Source: an uncultured Pseudomonadales bacterium (GTDB lineage: Bacteria > Pseudomonadota > Gammaproteobacteria > Pseudomonadales > Azotimanducaceae). From it: a stretch of DNA of 64,000 nucleotides. Positions 1 through 8,977 of this stretch are shown here, piece after piece (within the stretch, counting starts at the first letter, position 1; each line of letters starts with the position of its first letter). Position numbers and translations under genes: made by a program. The notes under the pieces are model-generated. The model made no database searches. It was not told the origin of the DNA and saw only the letters and a program-made list of their open reading frames with translations. The stretch covers positions 1,426,001 through 1,490,000 of the forward strand of contig CATOTI010000002.1 in assembly GCA_951813295.1 (NCBI GenBank), in the 5' to 3' direction.

Positions 1-53
1 TGGCGCAGCTTGGTGTTTCCACCCGCACCGATCAGGCCGATTCTCAACGTCAT
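1..53 (-). CDS. Gfo/Idh/MocA family oxidoreductase, N-terminal fragment
   Basis: Only the first 17 codons lie in the window; the gene continues past the left edge. The peptide starts MTLRIGLIGAGGNTKLR, a beta strand followed by a glycine-rich turn typical of the NAD(P)-binding Rossmann fold of Gfo/Idh/MocA dehydrogenases. It diverges from another Gfo/Idh/MocA gene 97 bases away. The fold assignment rests on this short peptide alone, so substrate and length are unknown. Confidence 0.6.
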   Translation of the reverse strand, partial: MTLRIGLIGAGGNTKLR

Positions 54-92
54 CACAACTCCGAATTCGAGAACCGGGCTTTCTTACGTGAG

Positions 93-121
93 TTGACCCT
101 CAAAAGGCAATTCGAAATAGT
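93..121 (+). promoter_or_regulatory. sigma70-like promoter for the oxidoreductase at 150
   Basis: TTGACC (93-98) and AATAGT (116-121) are separated by 17 bases and match the -35 consensus at 5 of 6 positions and the -10 at 4 of 6. Transcription would start near 128, giving a leader of about 22 bases before the ATG at 150. This argues against the in-frame upstream start at 93, which would lie inside the promoter. No experiment is implied. Confidence 0.5.
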
Positions 122-149
122 CGACGGCTTCTTCCGGTCGGACCAATCC

Positions 150-1133
150 ATGTTGCGTTTCGGTGTCTTGGGTGCCGCGGCGATCACGCCACGCGCCTTG
201 ATCTTTCCCTGTGTCGACGAACCCAACGCGATGATCCGCGTCATAGCCGCACGCAATCGTGAACGCGCAAGCCAAGTCGCAGCGTGGGCCGGCATCAAGC
301 ATGTCGTCGACGATTACCAGGCGGTCATCGACCACCCCGACTGCAATGTGATCTATATCCCGCTGCCGATCACCGCTCATCACGAGTGGACGATCAAAGC
401 GCTCGATGCGGGCAAACATGTCCTTTGCGAAAAATCGATAGCCTCGAACGGCGACGAGGCGCAAGCGATGGCCGATCACGCTCGCGACAAAGGGCTCGTG
501 CTCATCGAGGCGTTCCACTACCGCTACCACCCCGTCTTCGAGCGCGCCAAAGCGCTCTTGGAGCAAGGCGCCATCGGCGACATCGAGCACATCGATGCCG
601 GTTTCTGCATCAAAGGGCCGCCGCGGGAAACCGATATCCGCATGCAATACGAAACCGGCGGCGGGGCGACCATGGACCTCGGCTGCTACCCGATCTCCTG
701 GGTGCGACATCTACTAGACGCAGAGCCCGAAAACGTCACTGCCGAAGCGTCGGAAGGACCACCGGACGTCGACCTCGCGCTCTCGACCGAGATGGAGTTT
801 GCGAGCGGAATCACGGCCGCCACCCGCAGCAACATGGGGCCGGACGGCGAGTTCGAAATGGCCTTCACCGTGCGCGGCACGGAAGGCTCGCTGCACGTCA
901 GAAATCCGTTGGTGCCGCAGAACGGTCATTCGATCGAACTCACCCGTGGAGACAAAACGACCGTCGAGACGCGCGATCGCCGCTCGACCTACGGCTATCA
1001 ACTCGATGCGTTTATCCGTGCGGTCGAACAAGGCGACGAACTGCCGACCGACGCCGACGATGCCGTCAAACAGATGCGCCTGATCGATCGATGCTATCGC
1101 GCCGCGAGGATGCGTATACGCGGCGAAACCTGA
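150..1133 (+). CDS. Gfo/Idh/MocA family NAD(P)-dependent oxidoreductase
   Basis: A 327-residue protein of the size usual for Gfo/Idh/MocA dehydrogenases, which oxidise or reduce hydroxyl groups of sugars, inositols and related polyols. Residues 1-120 form the Rossmann domain, opening MLRFGVLGAAAI, and the cofactor/substrate lysine sits in CEKSIASN, a variant of the family EKP motif. The rest is the alpha/beta substrate domain, with a conserved YETGGGATMDLGCYP stretch at the active site. I chose the ATG at 150 because it opens the Rossmann strand and a good promoter ends at 121. It converges on the MFS gene with a 3-base gap. Substrate unknown. Confidence 0.85.
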   Translation: MLRFGVLGAAAITPRALIFPCVDEPNAMIRVIAARNRERASQVAAWAGIKHVVDDYQAVIDHPDCNVIYIPLPITAHHEWTIKALDAGKHVLCEKSIASNGDEAQAMADHARDKGLVLIEAFHYRYHPVFERAKALLEQGAIGDIEHIDAGFCIKGPPRETDIRMQYETGGGATMDLGCYPISWVRHLLDAEPENVTAEASEGPPDVDLALSTEMEFASGITAATRSNMGPDGEFEMAFTVRGTEGSLHVRNPLVPQNGHSIELTRGDKTTVETRDRRSTYGYQLDAFIRAVEQGDELPTDADDAVKQMRLIDRCYRAARMRIRGET

Positions 1134-1136
1134 TCG

Positions 1137-2345
1137 TCAGGCAGCCGCGGGGATGATCGATTGAGCGGCTCTCACGCGCCGGTAGAAAGCCATCAGAACC
1201 ACCAGATTGATAAGCCCCATGACGCCGGCGTACGAGTACGAGATCACGTAGTTGCCCGACCAGTCGAAGAACGCCCCGCCGAGGAATCCGCCGAGGCCCA
1301 TGCCGAACCAACCGGCAAACGTCGTGATGCTCATCGCGCGCCCCGCGAACCGGGCCGAGACCATCGCCCGGGTACAGACGAGAATGCTCGACATGACGCC
1401 TGAGTAGGTGAAGCCGAAGCCGATCGCCACGAGATAGATCGCAACCGAACTCTCGAGCCACGGAAACCAGACGACAAAGATCGTCTGCCCCGCCGACATC
1501 ACCATGTAGCCCTTGATCGGCCCTATGCGATCCCCGAGCTGCCCGCCGAAGATCCGGCCCAATACGCCGGCCATCATCAACACCATCAGCACCTGGGCTG
1601 CCGACCCCAGTTCGAAGCCCTGATCGGTCAACAACGGCACCAGATGGACAATCGGGATCGCCATACAGTTGCAGCAGAAGATCACGGCGACCGAGATCCA
1701 GAACATCACTTCGACTTCGCTCAGCGCGAAATCGTGCGGGATGGCATCGGGATTCGTTCTCGCGTCCTTGCGACGCGGCGATTCCCGGATCAAGAAAGCA
1801 ACCGGCAGCGAGAGCGCGATGTAAGCCCACGCCATCCCGGAATAAGTCGCGCGCCACCCCACTTCTTCGATGAATAGCCCGACCACGTAGGGAACGATCC
1901 CCTGGCCGAAGGCACCACCTGCCGCGGTGACGCCGAGCGCGAGCCCCGCGTTCTTCTCGAACCAGAAACCGACGTCGGCGTAGAGCGGCGAACCGAGCAT
2001 CGCGTTGCCGAACGCACCGAAGAGGAAATAGAAGGCGTAGAACTCGAGCAAGGAGTCCTGCTGCGACAGCCCCAGCAACGCCGCCGTCATGACGACGGCG
2101 CCGACGAAGCCGAAATACCTCGCGCCGAAACGATCGGCGACATAGCCCCACAGGATGCCGAACAGCGCCGACGAGAACGCGATCGCGGTATAGCCGGATG
2201 CCGTTTGGCCGCGACCCCAGCCAAAGTCGGCGGCGAGCGGTTTGAGAAAAACCGAAATCGACGCGAGCGCGCCGAACGAGAGCGCCGTCAGCAGGAACAC
2301 CACGAAGACCATGACCCAGCCGTAGCGGGACTCCTGGACGATCAT
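1137..2345 (-). CDS. MFS transporter, monocarboxylate/oxalate-formate type
   Basis: A 402-residue inner-membrane carrier with about twelve hydrophobic segments, the normal MFS length. The loop after helix 2 reads GYVADRFGARY, the MFS signature, and a related GGQLGDRIGPIKG loop follows in the second half. The closest recognisable subgroup is the monocarboxylate / oxalate-formate antiporter class, so a small organic acid is a reasonable but unproven substrate. Its ATG overlaps the stop of the upstream hydrolase by 4 bases, suggesting translational coupling, and the ABC transporter lies before that, so the three are probably one leftward transcript. Confidence 0.85.
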   Translation of the reverse strand: MIVQESRYGWVMVFVVFLLTALSFGALASISVFLKPLAADFGWGRGQTASGYTAIAFSSALFGILWGYVADRFGARYFGFVGAVVMTAALLGLSQQDSLLEFYAFYFLFGAFGNAMLGSPLYADVGFWFEKNAGLALGVTAAGGAFGQGIVPYVVGLFIEEVGWRATYSGMAWAYIALSLPVAFLIRESPRRKDARTNPDAIPHDFALSEVEVMFWISVAVIFCCNCMAIPIVHLVPLLTDQGFELGSAAQVLMVLMMAGVLGRIFGGQLGDRIGPIKGYMVMSAGQTIFVVWFPWLESSVAIYLVAIGFGFTYSGVMSSILVCTRAMVSARFAGRAMSITTFAGWFGMGLGGFLGGAFFDWSGNYVISYSYAGVMGLINLVVLMAFYRRVRAAQSIIPAAA

Positions 2346-3157
2346 CCACCAACCTCGCGGATGAAAGTCTCAATAGCTCGCGCCACGGGATCGGGATGGG
2401 TCAACAGCATCGTGTGGCCAGCTTGCTCGATCTCGCGAATCGGCGCATCCGCCAGTGCCTGGACGACATCGACATGCTCGGGTGGGCAAACGTTGTCGCG
2501 CTCGCCGCGCAATAGGTGGCGGGGAACATCCGTCGCCTCGAGCGCACGGTAGAGCGACGCCTGGTTGTCGAGCGCGCCGTCACGGAAGAGCCGATGCAGA
2601 GCGCCCGCAAAGCCCGGCTTCGCGAGCTGCTCGCGAAATCGTTCGAGGAAGACTCCGCCTTCGATCGGCGCATAACGGCGACGCCGGCGGCGCCGGAGAC
2701 CTGGCAGGACGACGGTGCCGACGAGGGCGGGTCCGACGACCGGCCAGCCGAGCAGACGGCTCATGGGATGCAGGCTCTCGAAGTCGTAGAGCGGTGCCGC
2801 AAGAACGAGACCCTTTAGTCCGACCCGACCGCGTAGCGCGATCTGTACCGCTACCGCGGCGCCCAGCGAATGGCCGACGAGGTAGACGTCGTCGAGGCCG
2901 AGGTTCTTGATGAGCTCTTCGATCTGCCTCGCGAAGCGTTCGAGGTCGTATCTACCCCGCGGTCGATCCGAACGCCCGTGGCCGAAGAGATCCGGAGAAA
3001 CGCTCGCGACATCCTTCGAGCCGAGACGTTCGGCCACGAGATCGAACTCCCAACCGCCGACGGTGGCCCCGTGCAGCATCACGCAAGTCGGCCCGTCCGC
3101 GCGACGGCGCCGGTAACAACACCGGCCGTCGGCGAGATGCGCATAGAGTTCCGTCAA
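2342..3157 (-). CDS. alpha/beta-hydrolase fold protein
   Basis: A 271-residue soluble hydrolase. The nucleophile elbow is VGHSLGA with Ser97; the oxyanion region is MLHGATVGG, the acid is probably in GERDNV and the histidine in AGHTMLL. This fits the esterase/haloalkane-dehalogenase-like family. An unusual run of seven arginines occurs near residue 157 in the cap region. The only sensible start is TTG at 3157, since the first in-frame ATG would remove part of the core. It sits 27 bases after the ABC transporter and overlaps the MFS gene by 4 bases. Substrate unknown. Confidence 0.8.
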   Translation of the reverse strand: MTELYAHLADGRCCYRRRRADGPTCVMLHGATVGGWEFDLVAERLGSKDVASVSPDLFGHGRSDRPRGRYDLERFARQIEELIKNLGLDDVYLVGHSLGAAVAVQIALRGRVGLKGLVLAAPLYDFESLHPMSRLLGWPVVGPALVGTVVLPGLRRRRRRRYAPIEGGVFLERFREQLAKPGFAGALHRLFRDGALDNQASLYRALEATDVPRHLLRGERDNVCPPEHVDVVQALADAPIREIEQAGHTMLLTHPDPVARAIETFIREVGG

Positions 3158-3184
3158 TCGGCTTCGCTCACCCGCCCGCGAGCA

Positions 3185-4999
3185 TCAGCTCGCAATGCGC
3201 GTGTCATCCGTTCCATCGTCCACTTCGATCCCACCGATCATGCCCGCGGACTGCATTTCGTAGAGTCGTCGATAGTGACCGCCATCGATCCGCATCAGCT
3301 CACGGTGCGTGCCCATCTCGACGATCCGTCCGTTCTCGAACACTAAAATCCGGTCGGCCTGGCGAATCGTCGACAGTCGGTGCGCGATGAGGATCGACGT
3401 GCGCCCCCGCATGAGCGTGCCGATCGCTTCCTGGATCAGATCTTCGGTGATCGAGTCGAGGCTCGACGTCGCCTCGTCGAGGATGAGGATTGGAGCATCG
3501 GCAAGAATGGCACGCGCGATCGCGACCCGCTGACGCTCACCGCCCGAGAGCTTGATACCGCGTTCGCCGACAAGCGTTTCGTAGCCTTCGCGCAGCCGCT
3601 CGATAAATTCGTGCGCATGTGCCTTCTTCGATGCCTCGACGATCTCCTCGAGCGTTGCACCCGGTTTGCCGTAGGCGATGTTCTCGCGGAGCGTGCGGTG
3701 GAAGAGGATGGGCTCCTGCGGGACGAGCGCGATGTTTTCCCGAAGCGACTCCTGCGTCACCGCGGCGACATCCTGTCCGTCGATCAGGATACGTCCGGCC
3801 TCGATGTCGTAGAGCCGCTGCACGAGCTTCACGAACGTCGTCTTGCCGGCGCCGCTCTCGCCGACGAGAGCGATCTTCTCGCCAGGCTCGATGTCGATTC
3901 TGAACTCATCGAACACGGGCGCCGGTTGGTTGTCGTACTGGAATCGGACGTCGTCGAACGTGATCTGTCCAGGCCCTGGCCGGAAGACCACCGCGTCGGG
4001 GCGATTCTCCACCTGCGGAATCGTTTCCTCGATCGCGACCAGATCGTCGAGTTCGTTGATCGCACGCTGCAAGCCGCGAATCTGCCAGCCCATGTTGCGC
4101 AGGTACCCGTTGACGATGAAATACGAGGTGATCACGTAGGCGATGTCGTCGAGTTTCGTGTCCCCCGTGTCCGCGCTCACGAGGACGATCGAAAAGAGCC
4201 CCGCCATCATCGCAATGATCAGAACCGTCTGAACCGCGCCCGCGTTGACCGAGCGGGTCCAGGCTCGGCGCGCCTTCTTGCGCCAGGCGAAGGCGACCTC
4301 GTCGACGAACCCTTCTTCACGATCTTCCGAACCGAATGCTTTGACCACCGAGTTGCACGTGATTGCGTCGGCCAGCACGCCGCCGACCTTGGTATCGGCT
4401 TCGTTCGATTCGATATTCGCCGGCGCGACGTACTTCAAGGAAAAGACGATCGTCACGGCGAGATAAACGGTCACAGCCCCCGCGAAGTAGAGGCCCATTA
4501 CGGGATCCCGCAGGAACATCGCCACGGAGAAGCCGATCAACATCAGAGCGCCCGGACCGAGATCGATCACCACGATGTCGGCGAAATCGTCGTACGCCCA
4601 CATACCGCGAGTGATGCGACGAACCGACGATCCAGCAAAGTTGTTGGCATGCCAGTCGGCGCTGAAGCGTTGCAGCCGCGAAAAGGTGTCTCGGATGATC
4701 TCATGCATCACCTGGGACGCGAGATACATCCAGATGCGCAGATAGCCCTGCTGAATCAGGGCCAGCAGCACGAACGTGCCGACCAGCCAAATGAGCGCGG
4801 TCCACGCGTCATCGATCGTGGCGGTATTGTCGACCACGTTCTTGACCGTGACGACGAGATCGGCGGACATCGCCGGTACCTGCAGTTCGACGAGAACCGC
4901 CACGAGGGCGCCCGTTGCGATCAACGCGAACTTGACGGGGGAGCGGGCCCAGTAGCGCCAGACAAAGGCGAATACCTTCCCGGGAGCGACCGATCGCAT
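3185..4999 (-). CDS. ABC exporter, fused membrane and ATPase domains (MsbA/LapB-like half transporter)
   Basis: A 604-residue half transporter: six membrane helices in residues 10-310 and a nucleotide-binding domain at about 335-590. Walker A is GESGAGKT (380-387), the Q-loop glutamine is in VPQEP (428), the signature is LSGGERQ (484-490), Walker B ends ILILDEA (504-510) and the switch histidine is His540, so the ATPase looks intact. It should act as a homodimer exporting a lipid, peptide or drug. I chose ATG 4999 because AGGAG lies 6 bases upstream; the in-frame ATG at 5026 lies inside a perfect inverted repeat. It probably leads the operon with the hydrolase and MFS genes. Confidence 0.88.
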   Translation of the reverse strand: MRSVAPGKVFAFVWRYWARSPVKFALIATGALVAVLVELQVPAMSADLVVTVKNVVDNTATIDDAWTALIWLVGTFVLLALIQQGYLRIWMYLASQVMHEIIRDTFSRLQRFSADWHANNFAGSSVRRITRGMWAYDDFADIVVIDLGPGALMLIGFSVAMFLRDPVMGLYFAGAVTVYLAVTIVFSLKYVAPANIESNEADTKVGGVLADAITCNSVVKAFGSEDREEGFVDEVAFAWRKKARRAWTRSVNAGAVQTVLIIAMMAGLFSIVLVSADTGDTKLDDIAYVITSYFIVNGYLRNMGWQIRGLQRAINELDDLVAIEETIPQVENRPDAVVFRPGPGQITFDDVRFQYDNQPAPVFDEFRIDIEPGEKIALVGESGAGKTTFVKLVQRLYDIEAGRILIDGQDVAAVTQESLRENIALVPQEPILFHRTLRENIAYGKPGATLEEIVEASKKAHAHEFIERLREGYETLVGERGIKLSGGERQRVAIARAILADAPILILDEATSSLDSITEDLIQEAIGTLMRGRTSILIAHRLSTIRQADRILVFENGRIVEMGTHRELMRIDGGHYRRLYEMQSAGMIGGIEVDDGTDDTRIAS

Positions 5000-5015
5000 G
5001 CGAGACTCCTGGCCG

Positions 5016-5046
5016 AACCTGCGCATCGTCGCGCGATGCGCAGGTT
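5016..5046. repeat. perfect 13-bp inverted repeat in the ABC-transporter leader
   Basis: AACCTGCGCATCG (5016-5028) and CGATGCGCAGGTT (5034-5046) are exact reverse complements separated by 5 bases. The element ends 16 bases before the ATG at 4999, right next to the AGGAG ribosome-binding site, and there is no T-run on either side, so it is not a simple terminator. It could be a dimeric-repressor operator or an mRNA stem-loop controlling translation of the exporter. Confidence 0.6.
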
Positions 5047-5118
5047 AAAGAATCGGTCGATGAGCATCGTCGATTCTCGAAATGGATCTGCGCCAGAGCC
5101 GAAGGATCCACGAACGAG

Positions 5119-5130
5119 ATGAACGTTCAT
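5119..5130. promoter_or_regulatory. 12-bp palindrome, possible operator
   Basis: ATGAACGTTCAT is a perfect 12-bp palindrome in the 215-base gap between the ABC transporter start and the aminotransferase stop, about 120 bases upstream of the transporter ATG. Its form and position suit a repressor site of TetR or related type, but no such regulator is seen nearby and a 12-bp palindrome can arise by chance. Confidence 0.25.
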
Positions 5131-5214
5131 GATGACGGCGCGACGACAGGCGGCGGATCTTACGCCGCCGTCGAAGAAAAACTACACCTGCGAAGAGCCT
5201 GTTCAGGCAGGCGC

Positions 5215-6591
5215 CTAGAGCGTGGCGCTCTCCCATTCCGAAAGCGAAGCTTCGACGCGAGCCATCAGGTCGTCGATTTCACCCCCATTGATCGAGAGCG
5301 GCGGCGACACCCAGATCGGCAGGCCGCGTTGCAGGGCCGGTGAGCGTGTCGGTGTGTACAACGACCCGTAGAAGACGAGCCCATGCTTCAAGGCGATGCC
5401 CTGCAGGAGTTTCTCTGCGCCGACTTCCCGATCGAAGAACTCCATCGTGTCTTTGTCTCGGACGAGTTCCAGAACCATCATCAGGCCCCAGCCGCGGACG
5501 TCCTTGACCGTCGGATGTTCGAGCAACGCGTCGCGATGGCCGAACAGCCGCTCGTGCTGGGTATTGCAGTTCTCGAGCAGTGCTTCGTCGCGAATGATGT
5601 CGATCAGTTCGCACCCCGCCGCGCAGCCGAGCGGATGCGCCTGATTCGTGAAGCCATGCACAAACGGCACGCCTTCTTCGAACGGCTGGTTGATTCGACT
5701 CGATACCGACACGGCGCCGAACGGGACATAGGCGCTCGAGATGCCCTTGGCCATCGCCATGATGTCGGGATCGATACTGAAATGATCCATGCCGAACCAT
5801 TTGCCCGTGCGGCCGAATCCCGTGACGACCTCGTCGGCGATCAGCAACACGCCGTAGAGATCGCAGATTTCGCGGATCGTGCGCCAGTAGCTGTCCGGCG
5901 GCACACAGGCGTAATCGGCGCCGCAGCCATGCGGGGTCGCCATGAACGCGGCCACCGTGCTCTCGCCGGCGTAGTGGATCGCGGCTTCGAGTTCCCGGGC
6001 ACACGTGACACCCCATTCCTCGCGGCTCGTACCGGCCGGTCGATCGAAGTCGGAGTACTGACGAATACTCGGCCACTTCTGGAGCATCGGCGTGAACACC
6101 GATTGCGCGCCCGGAATGTGCGACGCCGACATCGCGCCGAGCGTCATGCCGTGATAAGCGTCACGATGGCTGATGATCTTGTAGCGATCGGTCTGCCCGC
6201 GGTTGAGCTGGACCTGGCGAGCGATCTTGATCGCCGTTTCGACCGCCTCTGAGCCGCCACAAACGAGGTGCGCATGATCGAGATCACCCGGGGTGATCTC
6301 GGCGAGTTTGCGACAGAACTCCGCACGGATCGGGTCCGCCAGCGTCGGATGTGTGTAGGCATAGCGGTCGAGCTGCGCGGTGATCGCGGCCTTCATACGC
6401 GGATGGCCGTGCGGCAGGTTGCAGGCCATCGGCCCGCCCGACGCATCGAAGTATTGGTTGCCGTCCTTGTCGTAGATGTAGACACCCTCGGCGCGCTCGA
6501 TCTGGACTTCCATCGGGCGATAGGCGAATACGTGGCGCCAATCGCCCTCCCGATTCAGCGATTCCGGCAGGTTGTGTTCTGCGATGCTCAT
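5215..6591 (-). CDS. class III PLP-dependent aminotransferase
   Basis: A 458-residue fold-type I, subgroup II (omega/acetylornithine-like) transaminase. The PLP-pyridine aspartate is Asp253 in LLIADEVVTGFGRTG and the Schiff-base lysine is Lys282 in AMAKGISS; the phosphate-binding CGGSEAVETA segment is at about 111. The start at 6591 follows GGGGAG about 8 bases upstream; an open frame continues further upstream but has no family similarity. It lies 40 bases downstream of the DUF3604 gene on the same strand, so the two may be co-transcribed. The family moves amino groups from beta-alanine, GABA, taurine or other amines to keto acids; the actual donor is unknown. Confidence 0.88.
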   Translation of the reverse strand: MSIAEHNLPESLNREGDWRHVFAYRPMEVQIERAEGVYIYDKDGNQYFDASGGPMACNLPHGHPRMKAAITAQLDRYAYTHPTLADPIRAEFCRKLAEITPGDLDHAHLVCGGSEAVETAIKIARQVQLNRGQTDRYKIISHRDAYHGMTLGAMSASHIPGAQSVFTPMLQKWPSIRQYSDFDRPAGTSREEWGVTCARELEAAIHYAGESTVAAFMATPHGCGADYACVPPDSYWRTIREICDLYGVLLIADEVVTGFGRTGKWFGMDHFSIDPDIMAMAKGISSAYVPFGAVSVSSRINQPFEEGVPFVHGFTNQAHPLGCAAGCELIDIIRDEALLENCNTQHERLFGHRDALLEHPTVKDVRGWGLMMVLELVRDKDTMEFFDREVGAEKLLQGIALKHGLVFYGSLYTPTRSPALQRGLPIWVSPPLSINGGEIDDLMARVEASLSEWESATL

Positions 6592-6631
6592 GACTGTTTC
6601 TCCCCAGGTTTGCGTCTGGATGACGTGGGAT

Positions 6632-8941
6632 TCAGGCGGTGTCTCGAAAGACGAACATCGGGCTGCTCCAGGCCTGAAAACCGTCTTCGGTGTAGACCGA
6701 CACCCAGATCGGATTGTCGCCGACCGACGCGAGCGGCACGTCGAGTTCGACCTCGAGCGGACGCTTAGTGAGCGTCTCGGGTAAACGGAGGACGCGGATC
6801 TTGCGCTCGAGACCACCCGCGTCGTGGATGACGTCGTCCAGCTGAATCGCATCGAGCGGTACTGCGAGCCTGCCGTGGTTCGTCTCGATCTCGAGATCGC
6901 CGCCCGACGATCCATCGAGCCAGACGTCGAAGCCGCCATAGTTTCCGGTGGTGATCGCGTCGAACACCACGCCGTTCGATCCTTCCTGACGTAGCAGGCG
7001 CTCATGATTCCAGGCGTTGATCGTCTCGAAGCGCCGGATCTCGGCACCGTGGAACCGCGCCTCGCCGCGCCACGTCGTATTGCGGCCGCGACCGCGATAT
7101 TCCGCCCCCTGCCACAGCACACGAATTCGCTCGCCCAGATCACTCGCCGTGAAATCGCGCAACGTCGCGACGACCGAGCTGCCGTTGCGGACCTCGATCC
7201 GTTCGAGCGGAGCTGGCGCCACGACCTCGATGCGAACGGAAACCGATCGATCGTCCGTCGCCGCGATGTCACCCATCATGATGCGCTCGACCTCGCGCGG
7301 CGCCGTCTCGGGAAACACGTTCGGATCACGTTCGAAAAAGCGCGCCCCGCCTTTGAACGTCGCCTCCACGTTCAAATGCAGCCGCGTACCGGTCGTGCCG
7401 TAGGTATGCCGCGCCTTGAGCGCCGCAAAGAGCCCGTCGCGCGTCAGCTCGTCGGTCAGAAAGCAGGTGAGGCCCCCGTAAGCGCCAAACGTCGAAGCCC
7501 CGGGATAACTCGCCCCCGGTCGGCCCTTGTGACCGTCGCTGTTGCAGACGACACCGCTGCGGTGGCCGAGCGGAAAGCCGTCCGTCAGGAGCCACTCGAA
7601 CGTCCCCCACGCGGAATGGATCTCCATCGCGACCTCGGACTTCGGGTCGTGCGCGTAGGCGATGTCCGCGTAGCGACCACCGACGTGGGCATAGACCACG
7701 CAGTCCTCGTCCGCGAGGCGCTCGAACAGGCGGTTGGCGTCGGGCGCGTCCAAGTCGATATCGGAGCGATCCGTCAGGAGCGCGTGGGACGATCGATAGA
7801 TCGGGCGCCCCTCGGTTCGGTAGTACACGTTTCGATCGCCACCGACGGCCGTGTTGCCCGACCACTCGTAGCCCGGCAACGTCACGAACACGCCATCTTC
7901 GTGATGTTCGGCACAGAGCTTGTTCACGTGCGCCCAGAAAGCGTTGTTGACCTGGAAATCGTTTGCCTGATGGCCAACGGCGTCGAGGAACGCCTTGTTG
8001 CGCGCGAAGTCGAAGTACTGATCGGCCGTGGTGATGCCGATGCTCTCGCCACTCTGACCGTGCATATCACCCCAGTAACCGCTGAACGGCCCCGCCCGGA
8101 CGATCAACGGCGACGACTCGGCGAGCGTTTTGCCACGCTCGTCGACGAGTTCGATCACGAGCATGCCGGGTGCCGCGACGGCGAGCCCATCGACGATCAC
8201 GGACTTCTGTCCGGGGGTGAACGTGAGCTCCGCCGGCAATCCGTCGACGGCTAGATTCGCGCGCAGCGTATATCGACCCGACATCCGATCAGAGGGATTT
8301 CCCCAGAGATCCTCCGCTTTGACGCCGAGGCGAAACATCTCACCCGGTCGGCGCAATGACGGCACGACAACACGCCAGTTCGCCGGTGGCCCCGGCACGA
8401 TCGAGACGGCGGGCGAGTTCGGGATCGGAACGTAATGACCGACGGCGCAGACGTCCGCCGACACACGAAACTGAAAATCAGCCTCGACCATCGTCTGCAT
8501 CTTGAGCCCCACGGAGCCGCCCGAGCGGTCGCCGAAGACGACCGTAATCGTGTCGCCTTCACGCAAATAGCCACCGCGAACAAAGACGGTGAGCGCCTTG
8601 AACCTCGGTCGCCCGGCACCGCGACTATCGTAGGAGAGCACCAGCGGAACGCCCGTGCTCGTCGACGCCGAAACGTAGTTCGGCGCGCCAGGATCCGTCG
8701 TTTGCAACGTGCCGCCGTCGCCCATCGCACGGAACGACACGCGGATACTGCCCGTGTCATCGAGGCCGTAACGTCCGACCGTGTAGACGAGTTCGAACGT
8801 CTGGGCGCTGCGAACCGCCACCGGATCACGCGGCGAGATCTCCGCGTGACCGTAGAGCACCGGATCCTCACCCGGCTCCGCAGCGGGCCAGACCTCGCCC
8901 ATCATGTGCTCGGGGACCGGATGGTCTTCGAATTCGCGCAT
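6632..8941 (-). CDS. DUF3604 family protein (PHP-like)
   Basis: A 769-residue protein with an N-terminal beta-rich region (about 1-290) and a central DUF3604 region starting GYWGDMHGQSGES, followed by DAVGHQANDFQ, LPGYEWSGNT and CNSDGHKGRP. The conserved His and Asp residues in these motifs resemble the metal ligands of PHP-type phosphoesterases, so a metal-dependent hydrolase is plausible, although the family has no settled reaction. No signal peptide is seen, so it is probably cytoplasmic. I start at ATG 8941; a GTG one codon earlier is possible. The aminotransferase follows on the same strand. Confidence 0.75.
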   Translation of the reverse strand: MREFEDHPVPEHMMGEVWPAAEPGEDPVLYGHAEISPRDPVAVRSAQTFELVYTVGRYGLDDTGSIRVSFRAMGDGGTLQTTDPGAPNYVSASTSTGVPLVLSYDSRGAGRPRFKALTVFVRGGYLREGDTITVVFGDRSGGSVGLKMQTMVEADFQFRVSADVCAVGHYVPIPNSPAVSIVPGPPANWRVVVPSLRRPGEMFRLGVKAEDLWGNPSDRMSGRYTLRANLAVDGLPAELTFTPGQKSVIVDGLAVAAPGMLVIELVDERGKTLAESSPLIVRAGPFSGYWGDMHGQSGESIGITTADQYFDFARNKAFLDAVGHQANDFQVNNAFWAHVNKLCAEHHEDGVFVTLPGYEWSGNTAVGGDRNVYYRTEGRPIYRSSHALLTDRSDIDLDAPDANRLFERLADEDCVVYAHVGGRYADIAYAHDPKSEVAMEIHSAWGTFEWLLTDGFPLGHRSGVVCNSDGHKGRPGASYPGASTFGAYGGLTCFLTDELTRDGLFAALKARHTYGTTGTRLHLNVEATFKGGARFFERDPNVFPETAPREVERIMMGDIAATDDRSVSVRIEVVAPAPLERIEVRNGSSVVATLRDFTASDLGERIRVLWQGAEYRGRGRNTTWRGEARFHGAEIRRFETINAWNHERLLRQEGSNGVVFDAITTGNYGGFDVWLDGSSGGDLEIETNHGRLAVPLDAIQLDDVIHDAGGLERKIRVLRLPETLTKRPLEVELDVPLASVGDNPIWVSVYTEDGFQAWSSPMFVFRDTA

Positions 8942-8977
8942 CACGCTCGCCGGCCCCGCTCGATGTTCAGCCGAGGG

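Noticed and set aside
3380..5122. Long open frame (about 580 codons) opposite the ABC exporter
   Set aside because: It is the GC-rich antisense shadow of a gene with all ABC motifs; its translation has low-complexity charged content and no family motif.
6592..7272. Upstream extension of the class III aminotransferase frame
   Set aside because: The extra codons are a shadow of the DUF3604 gene and a strong ribosome-binding site precedes ATG 6591.
7004..8254. Open frame of over 400 codons opposite the DUF3604 gene
   Set aside because: Antisense shadow rich in Arg and Asp with no recognisable domain; the DUF3604 strand has conserved motifs.
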